Counted from the stretch's first letter, positions 1 to 8,802 are shown. The stretch is 64,000 bases of DNA from Maricaulis sp048269565 (GCF_048269565.1 NZ_JBLXIK010000002.1:558001-622000), one strand, 5' to 3'. Notes: generated from the letters alone by a model not told the origin. Numbers and translations: made by a program.

Positions 1-1085
1 TGCATGTCGGCGACTTCCTCATGGATGCGGGCGACGGCGGCGGTCCAGACGCCTTCCATCAATTCCATCGCGCGTTCCGGCGTGCCGGCCATGCGGTTTT
101 CCAGACGCCACTGGGCGTAATTCTCATAGCCCAGCAGTTCGACGCGTTCGTCGCGCAGGGCGAGGATTTCCATGATCAGGGCGTTATTGTCGTACTCGTC
201 GCCATTATCGCCGCGATTATAGTAATCCCGCCAGACGATTTCGCGCAGATCGCGCTCGTCGGAGAAGGTCAGGAAGGGATCCATCGAGGAGCGGGTATTG
301 GTGATGGCGTATTCGCCCTCATGACCGCGCGCGGTCGCGGCCGAGGCCGAAGCCTGGACGAAGCCGTCCGGCAGGCCGGAAAGCTGGTCGGCGCTGAGGT
401 AATGGACGTAGTTTTCCTCGTCATGCAGCAGGTTGGACGAGAAGGCGGTGTAGAGCTCGGACAGACGCTGGTCGATCGCGGCATAGCGCTCGGCGGCTGC
501 GCCTTCCAGTGTCGCGCCATTGCGGGCGAAACCGTCATAGGTCAGCTGCACCAGGCGCTGCTGGTCGGGGCGCAGGGTCGCCATTTCCTCGCCTTCATAG
601 ACGGCGCGGACGCGGGCGAAGAGCGCGGCATTCTGGGTGATCTGCGAGGAGAAGGCCGACAGGCGCGGGGCCATTTCGGCCTGGATGGCGCGGAATTCCG
701 GCGTCGACATGTTGGACGACCAGATGCCCCAATAGCGGAAGACATTGCTGAGCGGCTTGCCGGCGCGTTCCATCGCCACGATGGTGTTCTCGAACGTGGC
801 CGGTTCGGGATTGCCGGCGATGGCCTCGATCTCGGCGAGATTGAGCGCCATGCCCTCTTCCAGCGCCGGCTCGAGATCGTCAAGGCTGGCATTGTCGAAG
901 TCCGGAACACCGCCGAACGGGCCGGTCCATTCCGCGAGCAGCGGGTTTGAGGACATGACGGTCTCCGTGGTTTCGGTGGTGGTTGATGTATTGGCAGGCG
1001 CGGTTGCGGTGGTCTGGTCGGCAGGGGTGCAGGCCGCGGCAAACAGGGCGGCGGTGCTGACGGAAATCATCATCAGATGACGCAT
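1..1085 (-). CDS. M3-family peptidyl-dipeptidase (Dcp-like) lipoprotein, N-terminal part
   Basis: About 361 residues are visible; the C-terminal half, including the expected HExxH zinc site, lies beyond the left edge. The start at 1085 opens with MRHLMM and a short hydrophobic stretch ending in a lipobox (LFAAAC), so the product should be an acylated envelope lipoprotein, with a Thr-rich linker after the Cys. The mature part (NPLLAEWTGPFGGVPDFD, then TFENTIVAMERAG, then LSNVF) matches the N-terminal helical region of M3 oligopeptidases/Dcp, which remove C-terminal dipeptides from peptides in the periplasm. It is divergent from the nitrilase-like gene across about 157 bases. Family call is firm; substrate is inferred. 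Confidence 0.85.
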   Translation of the reverse strand, partial: MRHLMMISVSTAALFAAACTPADQTTATAPANTSTTTETTETVMSSNPLLAEWTGPFGGVPDFDNASLDDLEPALEEGMALNLAEIEAIAGNPEPATFENTIVAMERAGKPLSNVFRYWGIWSSNMSTPEFRAIQAEMAPRLSAFSSQITQNAALFARVRAVYEGEEMATLRPDQQRLVQLTYDGFARNGATLEGAAAERYAAIDQRLSELYTAFSSNLLHDEENYVHYLSADQLSGLPDGFVQASASAATARGHEGEYAITNTRSSMDPFLTFSDERDLREIVWRDYYNRGDNGDEYDNNALIMEILALRDERVELLGYENYAQWRLENRMAGTPERAMELMEGVWTAAVARIHEEVADM

Positions 1086-1242
1086 GACAGGTCCTCTCGG
1101 GTCAATTCGTTGCGGCGAACCTATCTCTTCCGCGCATGGCTGGAAAATTAAGAATTCACCATCTTGTCCGCCGCCGCCGCTTGATCGGGCGGGCGGTGCA
1201 GACGATGCTCCCGCCGGCCTTCACCGGACCGGAGACAAATCT

Positions 1243-2376
1243 GTGCGGATCATCGCCATCACACTGATTGCAACGATCACTCTGTTGTTGATGTGGGGCA
1301 TGTGGCGCCAGCCCGCAAGCCTGACACCCGATCCGGACCTGCAGCTGCGCGCCATCGAACGGGCCGCGGCGGGTGAGGGGCCCTACCTGGTCGGGGTCCA
1401 GCCCTGGCTCGAGCCGGGCCATTATCACAGCGCCGCAGCGCTGCATGAACGGCTGGCGGGCTATCTTGATGAAATCCGTGATGAAATTGATGCCGAACCG
1501 GGCTCGATCATCGTGTTTCCCGAGCATGTCGGCACCTGGCTGGTCGCCGCCGGCGCGCCGCGCCCGGCCTTCACCGCTGACACCACAGCGGCCGCGATGG
1601 GCACGCTGGTCGCCGCCAATCCGCTACGCTTTGCCGCAGCCTGGCTCGGCTCGGACGAGGCGGACCGCATGGCGGCGGCGATCTTCCGCATGCGCGCCGA
1701 TGCGATGGCGCGCGACTACCAGGCCGTCTTCTCTGCCCTGGCGGCCGAGTACCGCGTCACCATTGCCGCCGGCTCGATCGTGCTGAGCGAACCGCGCGTC
1801 GAGAACGGCGTGCTGATCGCCGGCGATGGCCCGCTCTACAACACTGCCGCCCTGTTCCACCCCGACGGCTCGATCGATCCGCAACTGGTGCGCAAATCCC
1901 ACCCGATCCCGAGCGAGACGCCCTTCACCGCCGCCTGGCCCGCAGAAAACCTGCCGGTGTTCGAGACCCCGCCGGGGCGTCTGGCGGTGCTGATCTGCGC
2001 CGATAGCTGGCATCCCGATCTCTATGCCAGCGTCCGGGCGCTTGATGCCGATATCATCGCCGTGCCCGCCTTCCTGCAACCCGCCAATGTCTGGGACCAG
2101 CCCTGGGGCGGCTATACCACCGGCTGGCCCGATGATGTCGACCGCACCGATGCCGGCCGTCTCACCGAGGGTGAGGCCTGGCAGCGCCATGCCCTGGCCG
2201 GGCGGCTGGCCTCGGGCGGGGCGGAGTTTGGCATGACGGCCTATCTACGCGGCCAGCTCTGGGACATGGGCTCCGACGGCAGCAATATCGCCATTGCCGG
2301 GGAGGCGCTGTTTGTCAGCGACGGTCTCGATGGTGCGGCGCTGACCCTGCTGCCGCTGGGCCCGGCCGGCGAGTGA
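1243..2376 (+). CDS. Nitrilase-superfamily carbon-nitrogen hydrolase, membrane-anchored or secreted
   Basis: A 377-residue member of the C-N hydrolase superfamily. The Glu-Lys-Cys triad is visible as FPEH (Glu), VRKSHPIP (Lys) and ICADSWHPD (Cys). I chose the GTG at 1243 because a GGAG lies 8 bases upstream and because the protein then starts with one hydrophobic segment (IIAITLIATITLLLMWGMW), an uncleaved anchor or signal sequence. The longer reading from 1084 adds a low-complexity leader typical of non-coding sequence. Superfamily members cleave nitriles or amides or transfer acyl groups; the substrate here cannot be told. It ends 10 bases before the convergent amine oxidase gene. Confidence 0.8.
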   Translation: MRIIAITLIATITLLLMWGMWRQPASLTPDPDLQLRAIERAAAGEGPYLVGVQPWLEPGHYHSAAALHERLAGYLDEIRDEIDAEPGSIIVFPEHVGTWLVAAGAPRPAFTADTTAAAMGTLVAANPLRFAAAWLGSDEADRMAAAIFRMRADAMARDYQAVFSALAAEYRVTIAAGSIVLSEPRVENGVLIAGDGPLYNTAALFHPDGSIDPQLVRKSHPIPSETPFTAAWPAENLPVFETPPGRLAVLICADSWHPDLYASVRALDADIIAVPAFLQPANVWDQPWGGYTTGWPDDVDRTDAGRLTEGEAWQRHALAGRLASGGAEFGMTAYLRGQLWDMGSDGSNIAIAGEALFVSDGLDGAALTLLPLGPAGE

Positions 2377-2386
2377 GGCGCGGGGC

Positions 2387-3748
2387 TCAGCCCGCCGCGA
2401 GCGCCGCCTCCACCTCCTCGACTGCGCGTTCGGCCGCCTGCAGCGCGCCTTCGAAATAGCCGTAATAGCGCGTGGCGGTCTCGGTGCCGGCGACATGGAT
2501 CGGGCCGACCGGCTGGCGCAATTCCATGCCGAGTGAGGTCCACACGCCCGGTCCCATCAGCGCGGCATAGCAGCCGCGGGTATACTCTTCGGCGATCCAG
2601 TCCTGGTCGACATAATCGATCGGATTGAGCGCCTGATCGCCAAACAGGCGGGCGAAGGCGGCCAGCACCGCCGCCTTGCGCTCGTCCGGGTCGCGGCCGG
2701 ACCAGTGGCGGGCATGATCGCCCTCGATGAAGCCGAGCAACAGGCCCGCCGTCTTGCCCGCCTCGCTATTGTCGAAGGTGACACGGACCTCGAGATCGGG
2801 CCCGACCGCCTGGCCCGCCAGCCCGTTCTCGCGCCAGAAGGGCGTCTCATACTGGGCGATGCACTTGATACAGGCCCCTGGCGGCATGCGTTGCCACAGG
2901 GCGGCGCGGCGCGAGGGCAGGACCGGGTCATAGCGCAGGCGCACGGCCTGGGTTGGCGGCAGGGCGAGGATGGCGCGGCGGGCGCTGAAGCGTGTGCCGG
3001 CGGCGGTCACCGTGACACCGTCATCACCCCACGCGATCCGCTCGACCGGATGGTTCAGTCTCACCCGGTCACCCAGCCCCGCCGCCAGACGCTGCGCCAC
3101 CCCGGCCATATCACCATGCACCCGGTCCTGCTGCGCCCCGCCGGTGGTGGCGAGGAGATTGTCGAGCGAGGTGCCGGCGCGGGCATAGAAGAGCGCATGC
3201 AGCAATGAGATTTCATGCGGCTCGGCGGTGAAGACAGCGCCGATCCCGACGGCAAAGATATCGAAGGCCTGGCGGGTGAAGGCGTGTTTGTGCATCCACT
3301 GGCCGACCGTCTGCTGATCCCATTCGGTGGCCTTCGGGTGCGTCCACGGGCTGGCGGGGTCGAGCTCGGCGGCCATGGCGTCGAAACGGGTCATCATCAG
3401 ATGCACATTGAGCAGGACGTGCGGCGGCAGTTTCGGGATGGTGCCGGTATAGCGGCCGAGCTTTTCGCGGTTGAGGATCAGCCGGTCGCCGCTGTCCCAG
3501 AGCGGATAGGTCGTCATGCCGAGGCGTTCGATCAGGGCATAGAGCCGGTCCTGGCCTGGCCCGACCCATTGTCCGCCGAGATCGGCGGTGTCGCCATTGG
3601 CGAAAGTGTGCGCCAGCGCCCGGCCGCCGACGCGATCACGCGCCTCGAGCAGGACGATGTCATGGCGGTCCCCGAGCAGGTCCGCTGCTCGCAGGCCGGA
3701 CAGACCGGCCCCGATGATGATAACGTCGCTCAAGTGTGCTGAAGTCAT
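2387..3748 (-). CDS. FAD-dependent flavin monoamine oxidase family protein
   Basis: 453 residues. The N-terminal dinucleotide-binding motif VIIIGAGLSGLRAADLL (about residues 10-26) is followed by an acidic strand end (LLEARDRVGGRA), the Rossmann signature of FAD amine oxidases. The C-terminal FAD-contact region IHVAGTETATRYYGYFEGAL is the conserved end of the flavin monoamine oxidase family. Such enzymes oxidise primary or secondary amines to imines, reducing oxygen to peroxide. There is no signal peptide, so it is probably cytoplasmic. Its neighbours do not point to a substrate. Confidence 0.88.
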   Translation of the reverse strand: MTSAHLSDVIIIGAGLSGLRAADLLGDRHDIVLLEARDRVGGRALAHTFANGDTADLGGQWVGPGQDRLYALIERLGMTTYPLWDSGDRLILNREKLGRYTGTIPKLPPHVLLNVHLMMTRFDAMAAELDPASPWTHPKATEWDQQTVGQWMHKHAFTRQAFDIFAVGIGAVFTAEPHEISLLHALFYARAGTSLDNLLATTGGAQQDRVHGDMAGVAQRLAAGLGDRVRLNHPVERIAWGDDGVTVTAAGTRFSARRAILALPPTQAVRLRYDPVLPSRRAALWQRMPPGACIKCIAQYETPFWRENGLAGQAVGPDLEVRVTFDNSEAGKTAGLLLGFIEGDHARHWSGRDPDERKAAVLAAFARLFGDQALNPIDYVDQDWIAEEYTRGCYAALMGPGVWTSLGMELRQPVGPIHVAGTETATRYYGYFEGALQAAERAVEEVEAALAAG

Positions 3749-3818
3749 GACTTGCTCCCCGGGAGCGGCACGCTAGCACACCGGAACCGCGCCGAGCGAG
3801 GCCGGGATTTTCTGCCTG

Positions 3819-3834
3819 TTAACCTGACGATAAC
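3819..3834 (+). promoter_or_regulatory. CtrA-type binding site upstream of eipA
   Basis: TTAA, seven bases, then ATAAC: one mismatch to the alphaproteobacterial CtrA box TTAA-N7-TTAAC. It sits about 72 bases before the eipA start. Brucella eipA is, to my knowledge, directly controlled by CtrA, which makes the match more meaningful. Sequence match seen; regulation inferred. Confidence 0.5.
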
Positions 3835-3905
3835 CGTTTCGCCGCGCTGTCGCCGTAATCCCGGCTGATAAGCCGGTACCTGATTTTAGCGACCGGAGGT
3901 TTCCC

Positions 3906-4496
3906 ATGCGCATCCTTGCCGCCACCATCGCCGCCCTGACCGTCTGCCTCGCGGGCCCTGCCTTCGCGCAGGATCCGGATTACGGGCAGCCGAGCCAGTA
4001 TTCCGATCCCGTTGACACCTATTCCCAGGACGAGCTGACCGATGCCGTCAGCGATTTCTTCGGCGTCACCGCCGAAGCCGCCGCCAGCACGCTCGAGCGT
4101 GTCTTTTCCGATCTCGGACGCCCGGTCGGCTATGTCGCCGGCGAGGAAGTCTCCGGCGCGGTCGGGGTCGGCCTGCGCTATGGCGAAGGCTATCTCACCA
4201 TGAAGAACGGTGTGCGCGAGAAGGTTTACTGGCGCGGCCCTTCGGTCGGCTGGGATGCCGGCGGCAATGCCAGCCGCGTCTTCGTGCTGGTCTATAATCT
4301 CGAGGATCCGGCGCTCTTGTTCCAGCGCTTCCCCGGCGTTGAGGGCACGGCCTATCTCGTTGCCGGCATGGGCGTGAACTATCAGCGCGCCGACAACATT
4401 ACCCTGGCGCCGATCCGCTCCGGCGTTGGCCTGCGCGCCGGCGCCAATGTCGGCTATCTCGCCTATAGCCGCCGCCGTGCCTGGTTCCCCTTCTAG
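3906..4496 (+). CDS. eipA: EipA-family periplasmic envelope integrity protein (DUF1134)
   Basis: 196 residues with a clear Sec signal peptide (MRILAATIAALTVCLAGPAFA, cut before QD). The mature protein carries DUF1134 hallmarks: DFFGVTAEAAA, VFSDLGRPVGYVAGEE, GVGLRYGEG, VYWRGPSVGWDAGGNA, RFPGVEGTAYLVAGMGVNYQ and a C-terminal GVGLRAGANVGYLAYS. In Brucella, EipA is a small periplasmic beta-barrel protein needed for cell-envelope integrity and normal division. GGAGG stands 6 bases before the ATG, which fixes the start. The stop codon overlaps the next gene by one base, so the two are probably cotranscribed. A CtrA-type box lies upstream. Confidence 0.9.
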   Translation: MRILAATIAALTVCLAGPAFAQDPDYGQPSQYSDPVDTYSQDELTDAVSDFFGVTAEAAASTLERVFSDLGRPVGYVAGEEVSGAVGVGLRYGEGYLTMKNGVREKVYWRGPSVGWDAGGNASRVFVLVYNLEDPALLFQRFPGVEGTAYLVAGMGVNYQRADNITLAPIRSGVGLRAGANVGYLAYSRRRAWFPF

Positions 4497-5014
4497 TGCA
4501 GATACGCCCCTGCGAGTCAGAGGATCATGCCGGGGTTGATGCCTTGTTGCGGGCCGCTTTTCCCGAGCCGGGCGAGGCGCAGCTGACGGTCGCGCTGCGC
4601 GCCGCCGATGCCGATACGCTCGAACTCATTGCCGAGCTCGATGGCGTGATCGCCGGCGTCGTCATGTTTTCCCCGGCGACCGCGAAAACCGGTGCCGGTG
4701 CGGAAATTCCCGGTCTCGCCCTCGGGCCGGTGGCTGTGCTGCCGGACTACCAGAATCGCGGCATCGGCGCGGCGCTGATCGAGGCCGGACTCGACTTCAT
4801 CCGCACGCTGGGGCCGACCTATTGCATCGTGCTGGGCGATCCGGACTATTACAGCCGCTTCGGCTTCGAGCCGGCGCCGTCGCTCGACCTGCACTGGACG
4901 GGCGACCCGGAAGACAAGACCGGCAATGCCTTCCAGGTCATGGCGCTCAATGGCGCGCCCAATCTGCCGCGCGGCACGCGGATCGAATATCACCCGGCCT
5001 TCGATATCGTCTGA
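4496..5014 (+). CDS. GNAT-family N-acetyltransferase (YhbS-like)
   Basis: 172 residues starting at a GTG that shares one base with the eipA stop codon (TAGTG), an arrangement that implies translational coupling. The acetyl-CoA pyrophosphate loop reads LPDYQNRGIGAALIEAG, preceded by LGPVAVLP, the standard GNAT motif A. The C-terminal GDPDYYSRFGF segment is typical of the YhbS subgroup. It would transfer an acetyl group to an unknown amine. Coupling to eipA suggests co-expression but not necessarily a shared function. Confidence 0.85.
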   Translation: MQIRPCESEDHAGVDALLRAAFPEPGEAQLTVALRAADADTLELIAELDGVIAGVVMFSPATAKTGAGAEIPGLALGPVAVLPDYQNRGIGAALIEAGLDFIRTLGPTYCIVLGDPDYYSRFGFEPAPSLDLHWTGDPEDKTGNAFQVMALNGAPNLPRGTRIEYHPAFDIV

Positions 5015-5017
5015 GCG

Positions 5018-5539
5018 CTAGTGCCCGTCAGCCTCGGAGATCGGCTGGTGGTCATAGCTGAGCACGCGTGACATCCGCCAGTCATCACCCTCCAGCCGCC
5101 ACAACGTGGTGAAGCCGGCGCGGCCGGTCAGTTCCGGCGCCTCACCGGGACGGACAATGCTGAACAAATGCTCGCCGCTCTGCACGGCGCCATAGAGCAC
5201 GCCATTGTCATAGAGCGGGTGCAGCACCAGCGAGCCGGGGACCAGGGTCCGGGTCACATGAAAATCGTCGCGGCAGATATTGTTGTCGATGCTGTCGATG
5301 AAGGCGGCGCGGCCAAGCGTGACGCCGCCGACATCATGGTAGAATTCAAGGCCCTCGCTGGTCAGCTGCGCCAACAGGTCCAGATCGCAGCCATTATATC
5401 CCAGCTCGAAGACCTGCCGGTCGAGTTCGGCGAAGCGGGCATCGAGATCGGGCGCCGCCACTGGCCCGGCCTTCCCCTGCCCCCAGGCCGGCGTCGCCGC
5501 CAGCACGATCAAACACAGGCCCGCGCGTAGTCCTGACAT
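5018..5539 (-). CDS. Secreted SnoaL/NTF2-like (DUF4440-type) protein
   Basis: 173 residues with a signal peptide (MSGLRAGLCLIVLAATPAWG, cut near GQ). The mature domain has the look of NTF2-fold proteins: LDRQVFELGYNGCDLDLLAQL, then EFYHDVGG, then a C-terminal strand pair ending WRLEGDDWRMSRVLSYDHQP. These folds act as binding proteins or small enzymes and the function of this one is unknown. It is convergent with the GNAT gene and faces away from the membrane-protein gene to its right. Confidence 0.65.
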   Translation of the reverse strand: MSGLRAGLCLIVLAATPAWGQGKAGPVAAPDLDARFAELDRQVFELGYNGCDLDLLAQLTSEGLEFYHDVGGVTLGRAAFIDSIDNNICRDDFHVTRTLVPGSLVLHPLYDNGVLYGAVQSGEHLFSIVRPGEAPELTGRAGFTTLWRLEGDDWRMSRVLSYDHQPISEADGH

Positions 5540-5699
5540 TGTAAACCCTCGTCAAATCAAACAATACCGCCACTCAGACCTGACAGGGCGCGAGCGTGCA
5601 AGCGGGATTGAAAGTGAGGCTATCCCGCACTACCGCCGCGCTTTATTGCGCGATAGTGTAGCGGGCAGAGGGGCTGAAAACAGCCGAGGGGAGAGTGTC

Positions 5700-7031
5700 A
5701 TGAGTGAAGGCAGTACTATCAGCGGCCTGGTCCTGCTGGTCGGCATCGGGGTTCTGTTCGTCCTGATGCTGGCGCGGCAAATCCCCTTCCAGATCCTTGG
5801 CCGCATCACCGCCCCGATTTTCCGCCCGATCGGCAAGCTGCTCGGCCTGAAAGCCGTCACCCGCGCCGGACCCGGTTCGGTGCGCCCCGCGCATATGGGG
5901 CCGAGCGCCTGGGCCGCGCTGTCACGCGCTGCCCGCTCCCGCACCGAGACCGAGAAAGCCCTCGGCGCCGACTTCGCGCACGAGGATTCGCACCTGAAAC
6001 GGCATGGATTCCTGTTTCACTGGACCGGTGTCACCGTCGGCTATATCCGCACGCCCGGCGAGCTGACGCTGGAGGTCGCCGAGGATTATTACCGCCAGGG
6101 CTCGGCCTTCCTCAATGGGCGCGTCAAGATTTCGGCCAATCCGCAAAACCTGTATGAGGACGAGGAAGGCGCGGTGATCGCGGAGTATTTCCCGGTCGAT
6201 TGCGGCGCGCTGTATCTGCTCAACGAGATGCGCAAGACGATCAATTCCAATGTCCGCAAGCTGACCGTGGTCTTCTCGGCCATCATCGCCACCGTGCTGA
6301 TCATCAACCTGCTCTACAATGATGGCAGCCTGATCGAGCTCGCCGGCCCGATGTCCTTCGGCCCGGTCACCATGAGCGCCACCGATCTCAGCCAGGCGAT
6401 GTTCGCGGCGTTATCGACAATCGGCGGTGCGTTTGCGATGTGGATCATCTATTTCATGGAATACGTGCCGTATCAGCGCAATAATTTCCGCGAATTATCC
6501 AATTTCGTCACCCGCTATCTCGCTCGTCTCAACGACCATTTCCGCACCGCCGAAGGCCAGGCCAAATCGGTCACTGTGGGCCAGGAAAAGGATGCGGCGA
6601 AATTCTCGCACTCGGCGCGCATGTGGCACACCAATGTGCTCTGGATCGCGCAGCGGATCTTTTTCATCGAGACCTTCGTGCGAAACATCATGTTCCAGAT
6701 GCTGCGAAATTCCGGCTATTATCTGGTCTTCGTGCCGCTGCTCTTCACCGTCGTCCTGGCCGGGCTCAATCTCGGCCTGAGCGAATGGACCGGTTTCGAT
6801 GCCGGCGCGCGGCTGGCCGATCTCGGGGTGATCTTCCTGATCCTCTTCGTGGTGCTGGTCAGCATCTATGCCGTCTTCCTGCGCCGTTCGATGGCCAGTA
6901 TCGACGAGATCAACCAGGACGAATGGATCGGTTTCGACAGCCTGTTGCTGGAGAATGTGCTCGGCGAGATCGTCGGCAAATATGCCGAGGATGTCGGCTA
7001 TTGGAAAAACCGCATCGGCGGCAGTTTCTGA
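5700..7031 (+). CDS. Unknown multi-pass membrane protein
   Basis: 443 residues that I do not recognise as a named family. The ATG at 5700 has a GGGGAGA 4-5 bases upstream and opens with MSEG followed by a hydrophobic segment (about residues 6-25). A soluble domain of about 150 residues follows, then four more predicted membrane segments near residues 184-204, 233-255, 333-355 and 370-392. The C-terminus (VGKYAEDVGYWKNRIGG) is hydrophilic. One-gene transcription unit; the next gene is convergent, 9 bases away. Probably an inner-membrane protein. Confidence 0.7.
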   Translation: MSEGSTISGLVLLVGIGVLFVLMLARQIPFQILGRITAPIFRPIGKLLGLKAVTRAGPGSVRPAHMGPSAWAALSRAARSRTETEKALGADFAHEDSHLKRHGFLFHWTGVTVGYIRTPGELTLEVAEDYYRQGSAFLNGRVKISANPQNLYEDEEGAVIAEYFPVDCGALYLLNEMRKTINSNVRKLTVVFSAIIATVLIINLLYNDGSLIELAGPMSFGPVTMSATDLSQAMFAALSTIGGAFAMWIIYFMEYVPYQRNNFRELSNFVTRYLARLNDHFRTAEGQAKSVTVGQEKDAAKFSHSARMWHTNVLWIAQRIFFIETFVRNIMFQMLRNSGYYLVFVPLLFTVVLAGLNLGLSEWTGFDAGARLADLGVIFLILFVVLVSIYAVFLRRSMASIDEINQDEWIGFDSLLLENVLGEIVGKYAEDVGYWKNRIGGSF

Positions 7032-7040
7032 TACCGGACG

Positions 7041-7472
7041 TCAGTCGATCCCGGGGTGATCGTGCTCACACAGGGCGTGATCCGACAGCGTCTCGATCAC
7101 CCGGCACTGATCGACCTCGCCATGGGCGCAATGCTCGAGCATGCGCGCCAGCTCGGCGCGCACCGCCTCCAGCCCGGCAATGCGGCGCTCGACCTCGGCC
7201 AGCTGCCGGCTGGCGATGGCGTCGGCGCGCTCGCAGGACTGGCTCGGCCGGTCTGAGAGTTCCTGCAGCGCGCGCAGGTCATCGAGACCAAAGCCGAGCG
7301 CCCGGCCATGGCGGATGAAGCGCAGGCGTTCGATATCGGCCTTGTCATAGCGCCGCTGACCGCCTTCAGATCGCGGCGGTGCGGCCAGCAGTCCGATATT
7401 TTCGTAATAGCGGATAGTCGGGACCTTCACCCCGCTCGCCCGCGACAGCTTTCCAATCGACAGGTCTGACAT
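7041..7472 (-). CDS. MerR-family metal-responsive regulator (ZntR/CadR-like)
   Basis: 143 residues. The N-terminal winged helix (SIGKLSRASGVKVPTIRYYE) is canonical MerR. A long dimerisation helix follows. Cys80, Cys115, Cys123 and Cys135 plus a C-terminal EHDH tail occupy positions close to the zinc-, cadmium- or lead-binding cysteines of ZntR and CadR, so a divalent soft-metal sensor is likely. It is divergent from a cation transporter, and a perfect MerR-type operator lies between them. The expected role is to activate the transporter and itself when metal is in excess. The precise metal is inferred. Confidence 0.9.
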   Translation of the reverse strand: MSDLSIGKLSRASGVKVPTIRYYENIGLLAAPPRSEGGQRRYDKADIERLRFIRHGRALGFGLDDLRALQELSDRPSQSCERADAIASRQLAEVERRIAGLEAVRAELARMLEHCAHGEVDQCRVIETLSDHALCEHDHPGID

Positions 7473-7478
7473 TTCTTC

Positions 7479-7509
7479 TTGAACCTCTAGTGACTAGAGA
7501 GATTAGGGT
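7479..7509 (+). promoter_or_regulatory. MerR-type promoter and operator for the cation transporter gene
   Basis: A -35-like TTGAAC (7479-7484) and a -10-like TAGGGT (7504-7509) are separated by 19 bases, the overlong spacer typical of MerR-controlled promoters. The spacer holds a perfect 7-1-7 palindrome, CTCTAGT-G-ACTAGAG, at 7485-7499. It lies between the regulator and transporter genes, exactly where a MerR dimer would twist the DNA. Confidence 0.85.
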
Positions 7510-7541
7510 GTTCCTGAAGCCAATGGCAAGGAGCGGATGTG

Positions 7542-8159
7542 ATGTCGGGAAGTTGTTGCGAGGCCAAGCAGTTTGACGGGATGAGCCCCGGTTTCCGGCG
7601 CGCCCTGATCGCGGTCATCATTATCAATGCCGGCATGTTCGTGGTCGAAATGCTCGCCGGGGCCGCGGCCCAGTCCCAGGCGCTCAAGGCCGATGCCCTC
7701 GATTTCATCGCCGATGCCGCGACCTACGGGCTCTCGCTCTGGGTGATCGGCAAGCCGCCCCGCTGGCGCGCCAATGCCGCCCTGATCAAGGCCGGCAGCC
7801 TGTTCGTGATGGGCGCCTCAATTCTCGCACTGGCGCTTTACCGGGCGGTCTTTGTCGCCCAGCCGGTGGCGGAACTGATGGGCGGGATCGCGCTGCTGGC
7901 ACTGGCGGCGAATGTGATCAGCGTGCTGATCCTGATGCGCTGGCGCGATGGCGACGCCAATGTGCGTTCGGTCTGGCTGTGCTCGCGCAATGATGCGATC
8001 GGCAATATCGCCGTTTTCGTCTCGGCCGGTATTGTCTGGCTCACCCATAGCCATTGGCCCGACATCATCGTCGCGGTCGGCATGGCCGGGCTTTTCCTCA
8101 GCTCCGCTTTCCAGATCCTGGCCCAGGCCCGGCACGAGCGCGCCCACAATCCGGCCTGA
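7542..8159 (+). CDS. Short cation diffusion facilitator-like transporter
   Basis: 205 residues with about five or six membrane segments (ALIAVIIINAGMFVVEML, SLFVMGASILALALY, LMGGIALLALAANVISVLIL and further C-terminal segments). LKADALDFIADA and LCSRNDAIGNIAVF are the CDF metal-site motifs (HxxxD/DxxxD type). The usual cytoplasmic C-terminal domain is absent, as in a known short cation-transporter subgroup. An AAGGAG lies 8 bases before the ATG at 7542, which I prefer over the GTG at 7539. The N-terminal SGSCCEAKQ may bind metal. With the divergent MerR gene this should be an export system for zinc, cadmium or lead. Confidence 0.82.
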   Translation: MSGSCCEAKQFDGMSPGFRRALIAVIIINAGMFVVEMLAGAAAQSQALKADALDFIADAATYGLSLWVIGKPPRWRANAALIKAGSLFVMGASILALALYRAVFVAQPVAELMGGIALLALAANVISVLILMRWRDGDANVRSVWLCSRNDAIGNIAVFVSAGIVWLTHSHWPDIIVAVGMAGLFLSSAFQILAQARHERAHNPA

Positions 8160-8176
8160 GCGCGAGAGATCCGGCG

Positions 8177-8776
8177 TCAGTGATGCTCGCCGGTCGAGAA
8201 GACCGAGCCGAGCAGATCATCGGCCGGCGGCGTGTTGTGACGATGGCGGTAGGGCCGGTCGGCAGGCGCGACGTCGCGCGGTGAACAGCTGGTGCAGCCC
8301 GAGGCGATGCGCTCGCGCACCGCGGCCAGCTGCAGCGACAGATCGTGAAAGCGGTCCTGGCCCTCATGCCACAGCCGCGCCGTGTCCTGGCAGCGCGCCT
8401 CGTCGAAGCGGTTCTCCTCCAGGCAGCGATTATAGGTGCGGCAGGAGGCGGTGGCGAAACGGTAGGAGCCGTCGAGATCGGTCTCGAAGGCGGCGATCAA
8501 TTCCTGGGTCTGCGTGTTGGCGACACTGGCCGAACGCCCGGAATCGACCCGGATGGCTTCACGATAGCGGTGGATCTCCTCGAGCATGGCGAGGCGCTGT
8601 TCGGCCAGCCCGGCGACATGGCACATGGCGGTGGCGGGGCCGACGGTGTCGGCCGGGCGCGGTTGCGGCGGAGCCGGATGCGAATGTGGCGGCACCGCGC
8701 GGCCGCCCGGAGGCGTGCTGGTGGCGCAGGCCGACATCATGGTCGCCGCAAGCAGGCATAGCGTCAGTTTTTTCAT
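8177..8776 (-). CDS. Hypothetical lipoprotein
   Basis: 199 residues, not recognised. The start at 8776 (MKKLTLCLLAATMMSAC) gives a textbook lipoprotein signal with lipobox MSAC and has an AAGGA 9 bases upstream. A Pro/His-rich linker follows, then a helical region (LAEQRLAMLEEIHRYREA and later LQLAAVRERI). Five further cysteines (within MCHVAG, ASCRTYNRC, ARCQD, GCTSC) suggest disulfides in the periplasm. It follows the Sel1/peptidoglycan-binding gene by 26 bases on the same strand and is probably cotranscribed with it. Confidence 0.7.
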   Translation of the reverse strand: MKKLTLCLLAATMMSACATSTPPGGRAVPPHSHPAPPQPRPADTVGPATAMCHVAGLAEQRLAMLEEIHRYREAIRVDSGRSASVANTQTQELIAAFETDLDGSYRFATASCRTYNRCLEENRFDEARCQDTARLWHEGQDRFHDLSLQLAAVRERIASGCTSCSPRDVAPADRPYRHRHNTPPADDLLGSVFSTGEHH

Positions 8777-8802
8777 CGGTGCAAGTCCTTCCAGTATCCC
8801 CG

